Under the pieces are notes generated by a model. The model searched no databases. It had not been told where the DNA came from and was given only the letters and a program-made list of their open reading frames with translations. Of a DNA stretch of 13,652 bases, positions 12,459-13,652 are shown one piece after another (the stretch's first letter is position 1; every line of letters begins with the position of its first letter). A program made the position numbers and the translations under genes. Source of the stretch: Falsiroseomonas sp038250135 (GTDB lineage Bacteria > Pseudomonadota > Alphaproteobacteria > Acetobacterales > Acetobacteraceae); assembly GCA_038250135.1 (NCBI GenBank), contig JBBSCP010000104.1, positions 1 to 13,652 on the forward strand. The letters are read 5' to 3'.

Positions 12459-13652
12459 TTAGGCGGCCGCGGCCTGCGGCTTGGACTGTCCAAGCGCCGC
12501 ATCACCGGCCACGGCCAACGCGGTCGCGACCGCCTCCAGCCGCTCGATCGCCTGCCCCAGGCTGTCCAGCAGCGCCGGGGTGTGGCGCGCCACAGCGGTG
12601 GGGAGGGCGAGGGGGTCGCTGCCGCTGCTCTCCTCGGCCAGCGCCTCGGCCGCTTCCAGCAGCGCCGCCACCTCATCCTCCACCGCGCCGAAATGCAGTA
12701 GGGCGGCGTGCAGGGAGTCGGGCGCGGGGAGGTCCGCGATCTCCTCCAGCAGCCGGCCAGCGGCGGTATCGGTCAGGGGCGCGGGCAGGCGCGGCGGGAT
12801 CAGGCTGACCGGCGCGGCAGGCAGGTCGAGTTGTGCGCGCAGGCTTTGCGCCGCCGCTTCCAGCGCCGCGGCCCCCTCGGCCAGCCGTTCGCCGCTGAGG
12901 CTTGCCGCCGCCGTCAGCCGCTCCGCCAGGGTGGCGAAGCTCTCGCCGGCGCGTGCGCGCTCCTCCGCCGCCATGCCGCCTAGCCGATGCAGTGTGGCAT
13001 CGACCGCCTCGACCAGCTGCGCCGAGGCATGGTGCAGTGCGGCCGGTGCCTCGGTCGCCGCGTGGTGCAGCGCATTCAGCCGGTCGATCTGCGGCCCGAG
13101 TTGCGCCTCCAGCGCGGTGCCGAGCTGCACGCCGGCCGCCGCCACGGATTCGCTCAGCCGATCGGCCGCCTGTAGCAGCGCCGCTGGAGCTTCCGCGGCG
13201 CCGGCTGCCAACTTCTCGAGTTGCGGCCAGAGCCTTGCCTCCAGCACCGGGCCGAGCTGCGCGGCGGCGGCGACCGCGGCTTCCAGCTTCTCAGTGGCGC
13301 CGCCGAGCCGCACCTCCACCGTCGCCACGATCTGGTCTGGCAGGCCGGTCAGGCGTGCCATAGCCTCGCCCTTGTCCAGCGCAGCCTCGACCCGCTCGGC
13401 CAGGGGGTATAGCGGGGCGAGCCCGGCCTCGACGCGCCGCGTCACCTGCTCGCCGAGGTGCCGTGCATGGCCCGCCAGGTCGTGTGCCGCTTCGCGCAGG
13501 GATGCGGAGGGGTCTGCGGCCTGGGCTTCAAGACCCAGGGTCGCGGCGTCCAGGCGCGCGCTGCTTTCGCTCATCGCGGCGTCCAGGCGCGCGCTGCTTT
13601 CGCTCATCGCGGCGTCCAGGCGCGCGCTGCTTTCGCTCATCGCGGCGTCCAG
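12459..13652 (-). CDS. Alanine-rich amphipathic-helix repeat protein (N-terminus beyond window edge)
   Basis: The minus frame is open from the right edge to a TAA at 12459, giving at least 397 residues. There are ATG codons inside the edge repeats (13640, 13607, 13574), but the frame and the repeat pattern run on past the window, so the true start is outside. The first part is three perfect 11-residue units, MSESSARLDAA. Further on, the sequence is continuous Ala/Leu/Glu/Gln/Arg helix with a duplicated segment of about 45 residues (AQLGPVLEARLWPQLEKLA and VQLGTALEAQLGPQIDRLN). Such 11-residue periodicity is typical of apolipoprotein-like amphipathic helices or coiled coils. No signal peptide, membrane helix or enzymatic motif is seen. 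By position and helix repeats it could be a GvpC-like surface protein or a scaffold, but it has no recognisable GvpC sequence motif; function unassigned. Confidence 0.8.
   Translation of the reverse strand: MDAAMSESSARLDAAMSESSARLDAAMSESSARLDAATLGLEAQAADPSASLREAAHDLAGHARHLGEQVTRRVEAGLAPLYPLAERVEAALDKGEAMARLTGLPDQIVATVEVRLGGATEKLEAAVAAAAQLGPVLEARLWPQLEKLAAGAAEAPAALLQAADRLSESVAAAGVQLGTALEAQLGPQIDRLNALHHAATEAPAALHHASAQLVEAVDATLHRLGGMAAEERARAGESFATLAERLTAAASLSGERLAEGAAALEAAAQSLRAQLDLPAAPVSLIPPRLPAPLTDTAAGRLLEEIADLPAPDSLHAALLHFGAVEDEVAALLEAAEALAEESSGSDPLALPTAVARHTPALLDSLGQAIERLEAVATALAVAGDAALGQSKPQAAAA
12993..13262. repeat. Two diverged copies of a ~45-residue segment within the repeat-protein gene
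   Basis: Copy A (13134-13262) and copy B (12993-13130) encode alignable segments. AQLGPVLEARLWPQLEKLA faces VQLGTALEAQLGPQIDRLN, and EAPAALLQAADRLSESV faces EAPAALHHASAQLVEAV. Copy B has about three extra residues. An internal duplication, much older than the edge repeats. Confidence 0.75.
13542..13652. repeat. Perfect 33-bp tandem repeats at the right edge
   Basis: At least three identical 33-bp units, at 13608-13640, 13575-13607 and 13542-13574, plus the last 12 bp of a further unit at the edge. Each codes for MSESSARLDAA on the minus strand. The array runs off the window, so the copy number is unknown. The identity at nucleotide level indicates recent expansion. Confidence 0.92.

Noticed and set aside
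13542..13652. CRISPR array
   Set aside because: Units are directly abutting with no spacers and are in-frame coding sequence; the same applies to the 15-bp repeats at 9581-9670.

Overview
The window is uniformly GC-rich with tightly packed, mostly minus-strand genes, frequent 4-bp ATGA/GTGA overlaps and GTG/TTG starts. Together with protein families typical of Proteobacteria (a YdeP-type molybdopterin oxidoreductase, an SPS-SPP fusion, DUF2254, a bacterial-type GvpA), this suggests a chromosome or large replicon of an alphaproteobacterium, perhaps Rhodospirillales. That assignment is inferred from style and gene content, not from a marker gene.

Left part (1-6846), carbohydrate locus. A sucrose-phosphate synthase fused to a HAD phosphatase (4136-6133, minus) heads a run of glycosyltransferases: GT28/MurG-like (3018-4139), GT2/GT7C-like (2098-2997) and GT4 (1046-2101). 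Two of the three junctions are 4-bp overlaps and the third is about 20 bp, so this is almost certainly one operon. A 173-bp gap with tandem hairpins separates it from a truncated FdhF/YdeP-family molybdoenzyme at the left edge (1-872). On the opposite strand, across a 401-bp intergenic region, lies a SemiSWEET sugar transporter (6535-6846). Sucrose synthesis next to a small bidirectional sugar carrier suggests a locus that makes and moves sucrose or a sucrose-derived glycoside. The product is unknown.

Middle (6847-9266). A two-gene unit encodes a small single-pass membrane protein (8537-8815) and a DUF2254 membrane protein (7245-8540), again with an ATGA overlap. It is flanked by two stretches of about 400-450 bp without a convincing gene.

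Right part (9267-13652), gas-vesicle-associated cluster, all minus. In transcription order: an alanine-rich amphipathic-helix repeat protein cut by the window edge (12459 to beyond 13652); three consecutive, clearly paralogous proteins of about 165-177 aa (11788-12318, 11172-11705, 10622-11119); a terminator-like A/T hairpin; gvpA with a 9-bp stem-loop in its leader (10214-10432); and a protein with a 15-bp-repeat-encoded LVEPV tract and a C-terminal helix-hairpin-helix domain (9267-10196). None of the usual assembly genes (gvpF/L, G, J, K, N) is visible here. GvpA surrounded by four or five unfamiliar proteins, three of them a tandem family, is the part of the window most likely to be undescribed.
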